A DNA stretch of 64,000 nt from Punica granatum (lineage: Eukaryota > Streptophyta > Magnoliopsida > Myrtales > Lythraceae). Positions 22,901-34,384 of this stretch are shown here, in pieces (the stretch's first letter is position 1; each line of letters starts with the position of its first letter). The stretch lies in NCBI RefSeq assembly GCF_007655135.1, contig NW_022204054.1:1-64000 (forward strand), read 5' to 3'. The position numbers and the translations under genes were made by a program. Under the pieces are notes generated by a model, which did no database searches, was not told the DNA's origin, and saw nothing but the letters and a program-made list of their open reading frames with translations.

Positions 22901-24868
22901 ATGTTCGAATGCGTTATTCAAATCATGGCAATACCGACTTTCGTTTAATCGTGTCCTTTATCATGTTTGTCGTTTAAGCAAGCGAGAAATGATTCGAAAT
23001 GAGATGGGGAAACCTCGTGGAACCTCATTCTGGCCATGAGACCTCTCGGTTATCTCCAAGGAGAAGTAACCGAGAGCCTTTTAGACTCGTACGGGTTGTA
23101 TGAGGCTTCCTCTTCCCGTTTTGAGTCCGTTCTCGGCTTTCGTGTAATTTGCAATTTACATTATCGTCGCAATATCGCATGAAAATGTCTTTTCAAAACA
23201 AATCATGCATGGATTCGGGTAACGATGACTCATTCGGGTCCATTCGATTACGAGGGTAGTTTCGGTCATTGGACCAAATTATCTTCGATTCTTATGGAAT
23301 CGTCTTCGTCGTCGAGTCGCGAATCTTTTTCACAATTAATGCATTCGGCACAACCCTTAAGCATTAATTCCACTAACGGGTTAATCGGGACGCTCACATG
23401 ATTAAACCCACTTCACAATGATAAAGTTTACACGAATTGGCCATTAACTGATAACTCGCGTCGATGAGTTGTCAAATGACGTTGGTACCCTTTTCAAAAC
23501 CCGAAACCCGCGGTCCGATGTAGCATGGACGTCTGAAAAGAGCTTTTGTGTCTCAACTTGAATGTTTACCTGATTCCAGGTAGCTCAGGTCAGGATACAG
23601 AAGATCTTTCTAGATCACTTCCGGGCAGATCGACCGGTTCTTTGGCTTTTTCGGGGTTCTTGCACAACCTTGGATGATCCAGGGAATTGGTCGACACCGG
23701 CTACAGGCCGAGGTGGCCCGCACTGCGATGTTTCCCCTTTTCTGAAAACAATTTTCAAATAAAGGGCAAAATCGTCTTCACAATTCAGCGACACCCTTAG
23801 GGTTAGCATGACAGAAACACTATAGTACGGGATAAGAACGGGCTACCTGTTCAGGTGCAGGTTCATCTGCATAGCCTTTTCTTATCTAACTGACGAGTTT
23901 CTGTCATCCTAACATAGACTCGGGTAACTAGAACGGTTATCTATGTCAGAAAACATGCAAAATGCTGATTAACCTTTCATTCGACCTAACCGAACACTAG
24001 ATAAGGGTTAGGAGGAATTCTAGATTCCAAATCTAGAGTCAAAACACGAGTTTGGTTAATTCAGTGGTAATTCAGTGTCACAACACCGAATCACTGTAAA
24101 AACAATCCACACACTCGAAACTTGACTACGGACACCCGACATGTCAGGTTCTCAAACCAAAGCCGAATGCTAAAACATTGACACGCATTTGTTTGTCTAG
24201 GGTAGGATTTGCATGTCAAAATACCCCGGATCAATAAACTTGTTAATCCACGTACATTCGGTGAATACAAACACATTGTCTGTCATTTATCTGCTGCTTG
24301 TTATCTTTCCGCACCTGTTTGCCATGAGGGTCGAGCTTGATCCCTAGGTAGAACAATATTAGGGTTCAACGCCCTAATCATCGATCACAGGGTCCAACGC
24401 CCTAATCAACACTCACAGGGTCCAACGCCCTATTCAGTGAGAGCGTGCATTGAATTTCAGTTCTTCGGTCTTTTCCCTAAACTCACGGTGAGTTAGAGCG
24501 GAATAATAACCGAACGCGAGTCGACTGGAATTCGGCCATTTGTAATTTGTATTTATTGTTTTCGAGAGCATTGTAAGGATTTTTATTTTGTACATTTGTT
24601 CTGTAAGAATCAGTCGGTGAGCGAACGGTCCGAGAGTCGAATTAATCGAATCAGTCTAATGCTTGCCCAGATACAAGTAAATCCAAGATCTCGCGGTTTT
24701 GGTTCACGCAGGGATTCAACCTCCATGGTTCGATGAACTGTAATGCAAGATTATGAACCAACTCACCGACATACGGGTTTACTTCTCTCTCGGCTTCTCA
24801 ACCGACATCGTTTAGTTCACCGAATCTCCGGTGTCAAAACGTGACAGCCGAGTACAGCTTAATTCATG
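19918..24868 (+). repeat. 3' LTR of element A, 3' end missing
   Basis: Matches 6190-13318 without element I, and shows the empty insertion site of I near 22700. Homology stops after AATTCATG at 24868, where the 5' LTR continues with CGGTAAAT. About 325 bp are lost, and sequence of element G follows directly. Confidence 0.88.
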
Positions 24869-25797
24869 GTTTGAGCGGGAGTCGAGTGGTTTTCCCCCTT
24901 TTGGGCCCTTCACTGGGTTTGGGATTGTGACCTGCTACATGGGCCAAGCGCGCGTCCGTCGGGGAGAAGATGCCTCTCAGGGTTCCCGACCGTACCTGCG
25001 CTCGGAGAAACGGAAACCTACAAAGGACGTCAGTCGCACTCAGTCGACGAGACTATGATGCGTAAGAAGAATCCATGTAAAGATGTATCGGGGATTTGCT
25101 ATTGGTGACCATTAGAGGGCGGTCGTGTCCCTATCGGAGAATGGCTTTTTCTGGAACGGGTAGCCTGTAGAATATGTGCATAAAGGTAAAAGGAGGGATC
25201 TTATGGGATCCTCCAAATCAAGGATACGTTGACTCGACCCCATTTCGAAACGGGTCTCGGGCCTGGAGAGCCGAAGAGAGTTTGCTTGCGTCGGAGGATG
25301 CCGAACCACTACTCGGTGTAGCTTCACAGAGAAGTGTTACCTTTCTTTCGTGGTCAAGCCGACATTGTCCCCTAACTTTTGCCTAGGCCACGAGATGCGT
25401 GATGACCTAGCAGGGTATTTTATTTGATTTTTCTCACATGAACACTCACCTTTTGCTACGATCACCTGTGTTTTGGGTGAGATCGCACCTCTCGAGTCCT
25501 CTGACTTTTGCCTAGGCCTCCCTTTGAGGGTTTTAGACCTAGCAAGGAAATGATTTATGCTCTCCTTTTGCTGCGACTCCCCTTTGCGGGATTTTAAGCC
25601 GTGCCCCTCATTCCCTAACTTTTGCCTAGGCTGCCTCAGGGAGGTTTTCGACGTAGCTGGAAAATTATTATTCTTTTCTCTCAGGAAGGTTGCGTGGTGA
25701 AGAAAATGACAGGAGTCTGTATACACATGGATGAATGAAAAAGATGTTATAAAAGAAATGGACACGAGATCCAGCAATTGAGATACAACATGGGTGG
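24869..25797 (-). other. 3' non-coding tail of element G with five hairpin-GCAAAAG modules
   Basis: Downstream of the integrase stop. On the minus strand five GCAAAAG words at 25619-25625, 25564-25570, 25505-25511, 25450-25456 and 25376-25382 (spacing 55-74) each follow a hairpin. Stems include CTAGGTCA/TGGCCTAG (25383-25410) and CTAGGTC/GGCCTAG (25512-25542). The translated frame here is repetitive and not a conserved protein. The remaining ~500 bp to 24869 show nothing I recognise. Confidence 0.7.
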
Positions 25798-27885
25798 TCA
25801 TGGATAATATTTCTTGATGGCTTCAGCGTTGACCGGGAGCGCATTTTCAGTCCCGTCCATGTCGCTTAAAATGACAGCTCTCCCGGAGAAGGTCTCCTTG
25901 ACAACAAAGGGTCCGTCGTATTTGTACGAGAACTTTCCCCGGGAGTCCGGCGTGACGTGTAGGACTTTCCTCAAAACGAGGTCACCGGGGTTGAATTCGC
26001 GATGACGGACTCTTGCGTTGAATGCTCGAGCCATTCTTTGCTGGTAGCACTGTCCATGGCGTAGCGCTTTCAATCTCTTTTCATCAATGAAGTTTAACTG
26101 TTCATAACGCTGTTTTGCCCATTCTGCTTCTTCAAGTTCGGTTTCGGCAAGAATCCTCATGGAAGGGATTTCAACCTCAATTGGGAGGACTGCTTCCATG
26201 CCGTAAACCAAGGAATATGGAGTTGCCCCCGTGGAGGTCCGGATTGATGTTCGGTATGCCAAGAGAGCGTAAGGGAGCATTTCGTGCCAATCCTTGTAAT
26301 TCACCGTCATCTTCTCAATGATCTTCTTGATGTTCTTGTTCGCAGCTTCCACCGCACCGTTCATTTGCGGACGGTATGGAGTGGAGTTGCAATGTTGAAT
26401 CTTAAATTGGGCACAGAGTTCGTCGAGGACTTTGTTGTTCAAGTTCTTGGCGTTATCCGTGATGATCGTCGCCGGGACTCCATACCGGGCAATGACGTCG
26501 CGTCTGAGAAAACGGGCCACGGCTTTTGCAGTGACCGACGTGAGAGTGATAGCCTCGATCCATTTGGTGAAATAATCAATTGCCACCAGGATAAACGTAT
26601 GTCCTTTAGATGCCTTGGGGTTGATCGGGCCAATCACATCCATCCCCCACATTGAAAAAGGCCACGGTGCCGTCATGGGGCGTAACTCATTGGGCGGCGC
26701 TTTGATCTGATCGGCGTAAACTTGACATCGGTGGCAATGTCTGACGTGCTTCACACAATCAGTCTCCATGGTGGACCAATAGTAGCCTAAGCGCATAATC
26801 TTTTTGGCGAGCTTGAGACCGTTCATATGAGGTCCACAATTTCCTCCGTGCACTTCCTCCATAAGACGTCGCGATTCGTGTTCATCGATGCACCGAAGGA
26901 GCGTGGAGTCAAAGGAACGGCGGTAAAGTATCTCGCCGCTTAGAAAATAGTGTATCGCAAGGCGTCTGAGCGTCTTTCGGTCGCGGCGATCGGCGAATGG
27001 AGAGCATTGGCCGGTTCTTAAAAAGTTCTTGATGTCTTCGTACCACGGCTTTGCCTCAGACGCTTCGATTGCGTTGCAGTGTGCCGGTCCTTTGGCTATC
27101 TCAATCTCGAGGGGCTCGATGAGGCTTTCCCTCGTGATGCTCACCATGGAGGCAAGCGTTGCAAGCGCATCTGCGAACTGATTTTTCATGCGTGGGGTAT
27201 AGGTGAACGAGATGTTCTCGAAGTTTTCCGTTAACCTCTCGAGGTACTTGTGGTATGGCACTAGCTTCGCATCTTTTGTCTTCCACTGCCCCAATGTTTG
27301 GAAGATTGTGAGCATAGAATCGCCGAATACTTCTAGCTCTTTTACCTTAAAATCGATTGCCGCTTGTAGGCCGAGAATACATGCCTCGTATTCGACCACA
27401 TTATTGGTGCACGGGAAGCCGATCTTTGCCGCCACCCGGGTAATAGCGTTCGTCCGGGGATCCGTCTTTGACAGCAAGCGAATCGTGTGATAGAGCGTGT
27501 ATTGTCGGAGTCTCTGCATCACCCACACCAATGCACAACACATCTTCTCGATTTCCGGATAATTGGACTCTCCGTCGGTGAACTTTTTGCTCAGATAATA
27601 GATTGCGTGCTCCGTGTGTGTGGACTCCTCCTCCTGCCCTAACATGCATCCCAATGATTGTCGGCGTACAGTTAGGTAAAGTATGAGGGGGCGGCCTGGT
27701 GTAGGCGGAACCAATACAGGCGGTTGAACTAGATATGCCTTGATGGTGGCGAAGGCCTTCTGACATTCTTCGTTCCATTCGATCGCCGCGTTCTTGCGGA
27801 GCAAGCGAAAGAGTGGTTGGCATTTGTCTGTCGGGTTTGCAATGAATCGCGCGATGTAATTCAATCGCCCTAGAAAGCCTCGTAC
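25798..27885 (-). pseudogene. pol: G pol, 3' part: RT end, RNase H, partial aRNase H, integrase
   Basis: A continuous 695-codon frame entering from the H insertion site (27885), with stop at 25798-25800. I number from the first Met at 27864. Residues 1-135 are the RT thumb/connection and RNase H (TVRRQSLGCMLGQ, HAIYYLSKKF, YPEIEK). Residues about 141-245 are the end of the second, archaeal-type RNase H (NNVVEYEAC, FGDSMLTI, FADALATLAS). Between them roughly a hundred expected residues are absent, including the first catalytic Asp of the second RNase H. Integrase follows: zinc finger H339, H346, C377, C380, and catalytic D409, D470 and E506 with exactly 35 residues between the last two, then the C-terminal domain. 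Integrase looks intact, but the gene is not, because of the split and deletion. Confidence 0.93.
27881..27885. other. Target-site duplication of element H (left)
   Basis: CGTAC directly before the copia LTR, repeated at 59619-59623 directly after the 3' LTR. The duplicated bases are codons of G's RT region, so the reading frame of G resumes across the insertion once one copy is removed. Confidence 0.93.
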
Positions 27886-29547
27886 TGTCGGGAATTGGTG
27901 TATGCCCTAGAGGCAATCTGTCATCAATTCTGTAATATGACATATATTTCATTATAATACGAGGCATTTATGGTATTGTGTGGGTTGCGCTGAATTTTCA
28001 TTTTACACAATAACGTCCTTGGAATAGTAGGTTCACAGGCATTAAGTGTGACTTGATTGTGAGATCCTATAATGACTGAACACTATTCCTAAATGTCCCT
28101 AGTCAAAGTATTATCGTTAATTAGGACAACGATAATGCGGTTAGACTAGTGTGGGTGTAGATTGATGACCAAGTCTCACAGGTCATGGATGTGGAGACAT
28201 CGAGTCACACCGCAGGTATACATTAGGAGTAATGTGTACTGGATTGATCCGTCATGAGACTGCTACATGGGTCATTACGTGACTGTCATTAGCAGATCTC
28301 ATAGTGACTATGGTGCAGTGGTCCTTTGACTTGATGTCATCATAGTTTCCTACATGTAATGTCGTATACTTTGATACTGTCAAACGCCACCGTAACAGGC
28401 TGGTTATAAAGATAGTTATTGGGTATACCACAGAGCATGGAGAGGAATGTGAGTGACCAAGATAGAATTTGTCCTTCCTACGTAATGGGAGTGATATCTC
28501 ACGGCCGCTTGGTGGGTAGAGTCTATAAGTGTATGCATACCCAAATGAGTCGATATAGGGATATCGATCTCATTTGTTCTGATAGACTTACCCGGTAAAC
28601 CAAGAAAAAGAGATTGAGCCATACAAGGATGACAACGACCATGCCTTGGGCTCAATAGAGATATAGAGAACAAAGGGATTATATTGCACGGTAACATAGG
28701 TCACAAGGTTCGTCGAGAAATTGACTTTCTGATTACTTGAGTAGCAGTGATGCATTGCTAGATGCCGCTCACTGTTTGTAATATTGAAATAGAGATTTCG
28801 ATATTACTGTCAACGTAATCGGGAACCTACAGGGTCACACACTACGACCAAATCGACGAGATGGTTTTGAAACACTAAATCTGTCTAATAGAGATTAGAC
28901 GAGTTACGGTACGATTAGTTAATCGGATATTTAATGAGATTAAATTTGCCGATTAATTGGACCCGGTTAATTAGATTAATTGGACCCAATTTATACACGA
29001 AACAAAGGCACAGGAGGCTCGAATCAGGGGCCACGTTGCACACACATGCAAAGCTACTTGTGGAATTTTGCATGAAGGCCAAGTGCCTTCCATGTGTCCA
29101 TATGCATGGATGCCATGCATCATAAGCCTTCCATTTATGTGCTTATATATAAAAGCACAAATGGAATGGCTGAAGATGATGACGAATGGATATATATATA
29201 TGTATGACATATATGTGTGGATATATGTTTTGTGTATGGGTGTACGAGAGTTCGGATCGAATTGTTCGATTTGAAGACGTCCATTAGTCTTATTGTTATC
29301 GGAGTCTCACCGGTGTTTCCTTTGAGCGTTGGCTGCTAGCACCGTTGATCTCGAAGACTCGTCGACGAAGTCGGTGTGGATACCGGTAGAGGCGTCACGC
29401 GTGGGACGCTCAATCGACAGTTTAAAAGATTTCAGGTACACTTTATCTATTCCCATTCTACTAGAAGGTCTTGGGATCTAGTTTCACGGGTAGAAAATTT
29501 TGAATTTCTATTCCTTTCATGCTTTCGTAGGCCCCGTGAAACTAGCA
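27886..29547 (+). repeat. 5' LTR of element H
   Basis: 1,662 bp, starting TGTCGGGAATTGG and ending CGTGAAACTAGCA. Its 3' partner is 52738-54122 plus 59355-59618 (about 1,649 bp without D), differing at scattered positions and by small indels, e.g. a short stretch missing near 53070. Confidence 0.93.
29144..29154 (+). promoter_or_regulatory. TATA box of element H
   Basis: TATATATAAAA embedded in the near-palindrome GTGCTTATATATAAAAGCAC. The 3' LTR copy is at 53979-53990. Confidence 0.6.
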
Positions 29548-29549
29548 AT

Positions 29550-29561
29550 TGGTATCAGAGC
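29550..29561 (+). other. Primer-binding site of element H (tRNA-Met type)
   Basis: TGGTATCAGAGC three bases after the 5' LTR. Confidence 0.9.
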
Positions 29562-30272
29562 CTAGCTAGTTAGAATCTGAATAGATAGAAGCATGAAATA
29601 GGATTTTGTGCTTGTTACATGTGTGCTTGGTGCTAGCATGACTGTTAGACCTGGACTAGGCTATAGTTGTGTTAGTATAATGGTTGTACTTGCATGACTG
29701 CTAGTGGTATAATTGTTATACACAGGAACTATTATGTAATGGTTACATAATAGTAAATAGTGAGATCGATTTAAATATTGTTAAAATCCCTCAATAATAT
29801 TAAGTCCATAGCCTTCCATCGTGTAACGCTCGTCAAGACCAAGATCGATAAGTGTGTAGACCTAGCCCTCGCAGGATACCCTCATCTATCCTGGTAAGGC
29901 GTGGTGTTTACCGATGGGTCGGACTTAACTGAGCAAGCATAATAGGATTAGGAGTTCAGAGGCAAGGAGTTGGGAGTCAATCTGCAAGGTAGATTGGAAT
30001 AAGGTGTTATTCACCCAACTAACCAAGAGTTGCACGTGATGCAATTGGGAAAGAGGGTTCCCTACCTAAATAACCAGTTCTGGGAGTCTCAACCCTCGCT
30101 GACTCAGAACTTGGTGAAATATGGATCTTGGACCACTATGAGAATGAGATTCTCCGAATCAATGGTGAGGGTCATTGATTTGATAAAAATAGTGGGAGCA
30201 ATATTTAATAAAGTCCTCATTAAATATTGCTATGTCATAATACTTATTCTGTGTATTTCTGTGGTAGTTTCC
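29562..30272 (+). other. Leader of element H; gag and protease deleted
   Basis: This is where a copia gag should lie. Instead there is an untranslated leader-like stretch, and the next recognisable protein is already the pre-integrase domain at about 30300. I see no Gag core, zinc knuckle or DTG/DSG protease in any frame. The ORF at 30030 runs through it by chance. Confidence 0.65.
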
Positions 30273-33111
30273 ATGGCAGCAAACACATCTAGTGCACATT
30301 TAAGTAATGGTCTGTATGTTCTTGATCTAGACACGCCCGTTTATAACGTGGAAACCAAACGGCTCAAGTCCAATGATTCGAACCTGACTTACCTCTGGCA
30401 TCGTCGTTTAGGACATATTAGCGAGAATCGCATCTCCAGACTCTATAAGGATGGATTACTGGACTCGTTTGATTTTGAATCAATCGAGACTTGTGAACCT
30501 TGTTTAATGGGGAAAATGACTAAGGCCCCCTTTACTGCAAAGGGTGAGCGAGCTAGTGATCTTCTGGCTCTCATACATACCGAGTGAACAAGCTTGCTAG
30601 AGGTGGGTATCTCTACTTTATTACATTTACTGATGATTTCAGTAGATTTGGATATGTGTATTTGATGAAACACAAATCCGAATCCTTTGAAAAGTTCAAA
30701 GAATTTAAGAATGAAGTGGAGAATCAGTTGGGTAAGAGTATTAAAGTTTTTCGATCAGATCGAAGAGGTGAATATTTGAGCTATGAGTTTGCTGACTATC
30801 TTAGACAGTGTGGGATTCTATCCCAACTGACTCCACCTGGTACACCACAGTGGAATGGTGTAGCTGAGAGGAGGAATCGAACTTTATTGGATATGGTTCG
30901 ATCTTTGATGAGTCATGCAGATTTACCGGACTCCTTCTGGGGATATGCTCTACAGACAGCGGCTCTCATATTAAACCATGCTCCGTCGAAATCAGTTGAA
31001 AAGACACCATATGAGATGTGGTATGGGAGGCGTCCCAATATGTCTTTTCTAAATATATGGGGTTGCGAAGCTTACGTGAAGAAATTGTCTTCAGATAAGC
31101 TTGGCCCTAAATCAGATAAATGTTACTTTGTGGGGTATCCTAAGGAAACACGAGGATACTATTTCTATAATTCCACCGAAGGCAAAGTGTTTGTCGCTCG
31201 AACTGCGGTATTCCTTGAGAAAGAGTTTCTCTTCAAAGGAACAAGTGGGAGGAAATAAGGACTTGGGGAAGTTCTACCACAAAATGACATTGACCAATCG
31301 ACGGGTAAGGTTGCAGAACAACCACAAGGTGTTGTGGTACCATCTTCTACATAGGTGACACAGGAGCCTCGTAGGTCTGGTAGGATACGTCATGAGCCCG
31401 AGATATATGGATTTCTCGTGACTCAAGATAATGATGTATTGCTCGTAGATAATGATGAGCCTACAACCTATGCGGAAGCTGTGACAGGCCCAGACTCCGA
31501 GAAATGGCTGGAGGCCATGAGATCTGAGATGGAATCCATGTACACTAACCAAGTATGGACTTTGGTTGATCCACCTGAAGGGGTAAAACCTATTGGGTGT
31601 AAGTGGGTTTTCAAGAAGAAGACCGACATGTACACTAACCAAGTATGGACTTTGGTTGATCCACCTGAAGGGTAAAACCTATTGGGTGTAAGTGGGTTTT
31701 CAAGAAAAAGACCGACATGGATGGTAATGTGATTACCTGTAAGGGTCGACTAGTGGCGAAAAGTTTCAGACAAGTTCATGGTGTTGACTATGACGAAACC
31801 TTTTCCCCGGTGGCTATGCTTAAATCCATCAGGATCTTGCTTGCAATTGCAGCTTACTATGATTATGAGATTTGGCAGATGGACGTCAAAACTGCTTTCT
31901 TGAATGGAAGGCTCCTCGAGGATGTGTACATGACACAACCTGAGGGTTTTGTCGATCCACAAAGTGTCGGAAAGGTTTGTAAGCTGCAACGGTCTATTTA
32001 TGGACTGAAGCGAGCTTCTAGGAGCTGGAATCTTTGCTTTGATGATGCAGTCAAAGAGTTTGGCTTCATTAAGAATGAAGATGAACCCTGTGTTTACAAG
32101 AAGGTTAGTGGGAGCGCAGTGATCTTCCTGGTGTTGTATGTAGATGACATACTTCTGATCGGGAATGACATTCCTTCCTTACGGTCTGTGAAGACTTGGT
32201 TGGGAATGTGTTTCTCCATGAAAGACTTAGGCAAAGCTACCTATGTGTTAGGTATCAAGATCTACAGAGATAGATCCAGGAGAGTCATTGGCTTAAGTCA
32301 GAGTGCATATGTAGATAAAGTGCTTCGGCGCTTTAGCATGCAGGATTCTAAGAAGGATCGCTGCCGATGTTACATGGCATAAGTCTTTCGAAGACTCAGA
32401 GTCCTTCTACTCAGGAGGAGAGGGATCGCATGAGTAGGATTCCATATGCATCAGCTATTGGATCCATCATGTATGCCATGTTATGCACTCGACCTGATGT
32501 CTCGTATGCTTTGAGCATGACGAGTCGGTACCAATCAGATCCAGGTGAGAGACACTGGATCGCAGTAAAGAACATCCTTAAGTACTTGCGAAGGACTAAG
32601 GAGAAGTTCTTGGTATATGGGGCGAAGAAGAGCTCGTTGTAAGAGGTTACACCGATGCTAGCTTCCAGTCCGATAAGGACGATAGTAGATCGCAATCAGG
32701 ATATGTGTTCTGCCTCAATGGAGGTGCTGTGAGTTGGAAGAGTTCCAAGCAGGAGACAGTAGCCGACTCCACCACAGAGGCCGAGTATATCGCTGCCTCT
32801 AAACGCCGCAAAAGAGGCCGTTTAGATCAAGAAGTTCGTAACAGAACTTGCTGTGGTTCCGAGCATTGCAGACCCAGTGGAACTCTATTGTGACAACATG
32901 GAGCCATTGCGCAGGCTAAGGAACCCAGGTCTCACCAGCGATCCAAACATATACTCAAGCGCTTCCATCTCATTCGCGAGATTGTCGACAGAGGAGATGT
33001 GAAGATATGCAGAATACCAACAGATGAGAATCTCGCAGATCCACTTACGAAGCCTCTTGTACAGCGCAAGCACGAGGCTCACACTAGATCCTTAGGCATT
33101 AGGGATATGCC
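30273..33111 (+). pseudogene. pol: H pol: copia integrase, RT and RNase H, broken
   Basis: Copia order (IN before RT). Pre-integrase and zinc finger: LWHRRLGHI and CEPCLMGKM near 30400-30530. A small deletion with frameshift at about 30580 removes the first catalytic Asp of integrase. The rest of the core (30584-31258) has FRSDRRGEY with the second Asp and WNGVAERRNRTLLDMVRS with the Glu. After a broken linker (31259-31370) the RT starts; it contains a 90-bp tandem duplication (31538-31716) with a frameshift. The RT core 31717-32382 has QMDVKTAFLNG and the active-site LYVDDILLIG. Further frameshifts at about 32360 and 32640 precede RNase H (YTDASF-like, then [16 protein letters not shown]) and the tail VKICRIPTDENLADPLTKP. 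B interrupts it a few codons before its stop. Confidence 0.93.
31538..31716 (+). repeat. 90-bp tandem duplication inside H RT
   Basis: 31538-31627 is repeated at 31628-31716 (ATGTACACTAACCAAGTATG opens both). The second copy lacks one G in the run before TAAAACC, which creates a TAA stop and shifts the frame. The unit encodes WTLVDPPEG…CKWVFKKK, the first conserved block of copia RT. Confidence 0.93.
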
Positions 33112-34376
33112 TGTCAGCACCCCATTTTGGCCCACCGACTCCAACGGAGGACTTCCGACCGAAGCTCTGGACACTATTCACGATTGGGAAACTGGAGACG
33201 AACAGGTGGGCACAGAGTCATGAACAATAGGAGAAGAGCTGGGTCCATTAGAAAAGTCGAAGAGAGCATTCGGAGGAACTTACAGGCAAAGAACCCCGAA
33301 AACAGCAAAACTGGCACTGCGGCACTATTCATCACCGAATCACCGGAGCACCGAAAGGTATCCGATATGGGACTCTAAAAATCCCTCTCAGTGCCAAAGT
33401 GACCAACGACACGTCCGGGCGCATTTCCGGGGCATACTGCATAAGCCGGGACACCCCGACCTCTCACGGACGCCATTTCTGACGGGACTCCCGGGGCCCG
33501 CTCCACTGACAAGTAAACGGCCCCCTAAAACGGGCCTATAGGCACCCATGGACCACCGAGGTCATGGGACAAGCTTCAGACAACCATTCGGAACTCTACA
33601 GAGCTCCCCGAGGGACGTTTCAGTGGTAGCGAACGCCTCCCGATGAATCTTCGAGGCACATTCACGGAAAACAGAGATCACAGCGATCCCCGAACGCCTC
33701 AAGACATTCGGGGGACACTGAGAAAGCTCCGGTCACAAGTCCCTAGGTCTTACCGGGGCAATGGTCTTCGGTCGGAGACGACGAGCCAATGATCCCCACG
33801 AGGCAAAAGGGTCACCGAAACGAACATTAAGGTGCACAAAGAGCAATCGGAGACCGGAGACGCTCAACTCCACTCCGAATGTCCGAACAGGGCAAAACCG
33901 ATTCTCGAGGCGCCGAGTCAACCGAACGTCCGTTCACACGACATATGGCGATATTGGGCTTATTCAAATCCTCTTCGTTCAAGCATTCCAAATCTATAAA
34001 TTAATCGGACATCGGAGACCGGACGCGCGTTCAATCAAGTCTCAAGCTTTTTCCGGCTTTTCTCTTATTCGAATGGGACCTACAGCTCAGCCAAGCCAAG
34101 CCACAACTCAACCCAAGCCACGGCTCAATCTTCAAGTCGCGGCTAATTCCCCACCGGCGGCTCAATCCTTGCCCCAATGGCTCAATCCCAAGAGCTTCTC
34201 TCAACCACACATTCAAAATATCTCTTACACATCCTCACATCAACTCCCATCTTTCCATCACTTCCCATCAACTTCCCACTCACTTTCCCCACCTTAATCT
34301 TCCCTCCAAAAATTCGGAATCCCTAAGCACCCATTAATTGCACTTAGTTTTCACTAAACAAGCCATTAAGTCTTCC

Positions 34377-34384
34377 TTTATAAG
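34377..34384 (+). promoter_or_regulatory. TATA box of B LTR
   Basis: TTTATAAG followed by CCCATTGCATCATTAATTTA. The same box is in the 3' LTR at 48646-48653. Confidence 0.55.

Larger units (their letters stand above)
6190..24868 (+). mobile_element. Element A: non-autonomous Tat/Ogre-lineage LTR retrotransposon
   Basis: Long LTRs at 6190-13648 and 19918-24868 flank a 6.3-kb internal region. The primer-binding site at 13652 and the purine tract at 19904-19917 (AAAGAGGGGCAAGC) are in the expected places. LTRs of about 5.2 kb and this PBS are typical of the Tat/Ogre lineage of Ty3/gypsy. I see no gag, protease, RT or integrase in any frame of the internal region, so it is a large non-autonomous derivative that would need proteins from a G-like element. 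The last ~325 bp of the 3' LTR are missing, and no target duplication can be checked. The gag-only element I is nested in its 5' LTR. Confidence 0.88.

Noticed and set aside
22026..23815. Short ORFs of 60-180 codons in the LTRs as host genes
   Set aside because: Both LTRs of a pair carry them with frame-breaking or random differences, and other LTRs of the family do not keep the reading frames.
25798..27885. Endogenous plant pararetrovirus (RT/RNase H source)
   Set aside because: Full integrase with an H-H-C-C finger and D-D-35-E follows RNase H, which pararetroviruses lack; the second RNase H points to a Tat element.
30030..30272. Start of the copia protein at 30030
   Set aside because: The frame is open by chance through the leader; recognisable protein begins only at about 30300.
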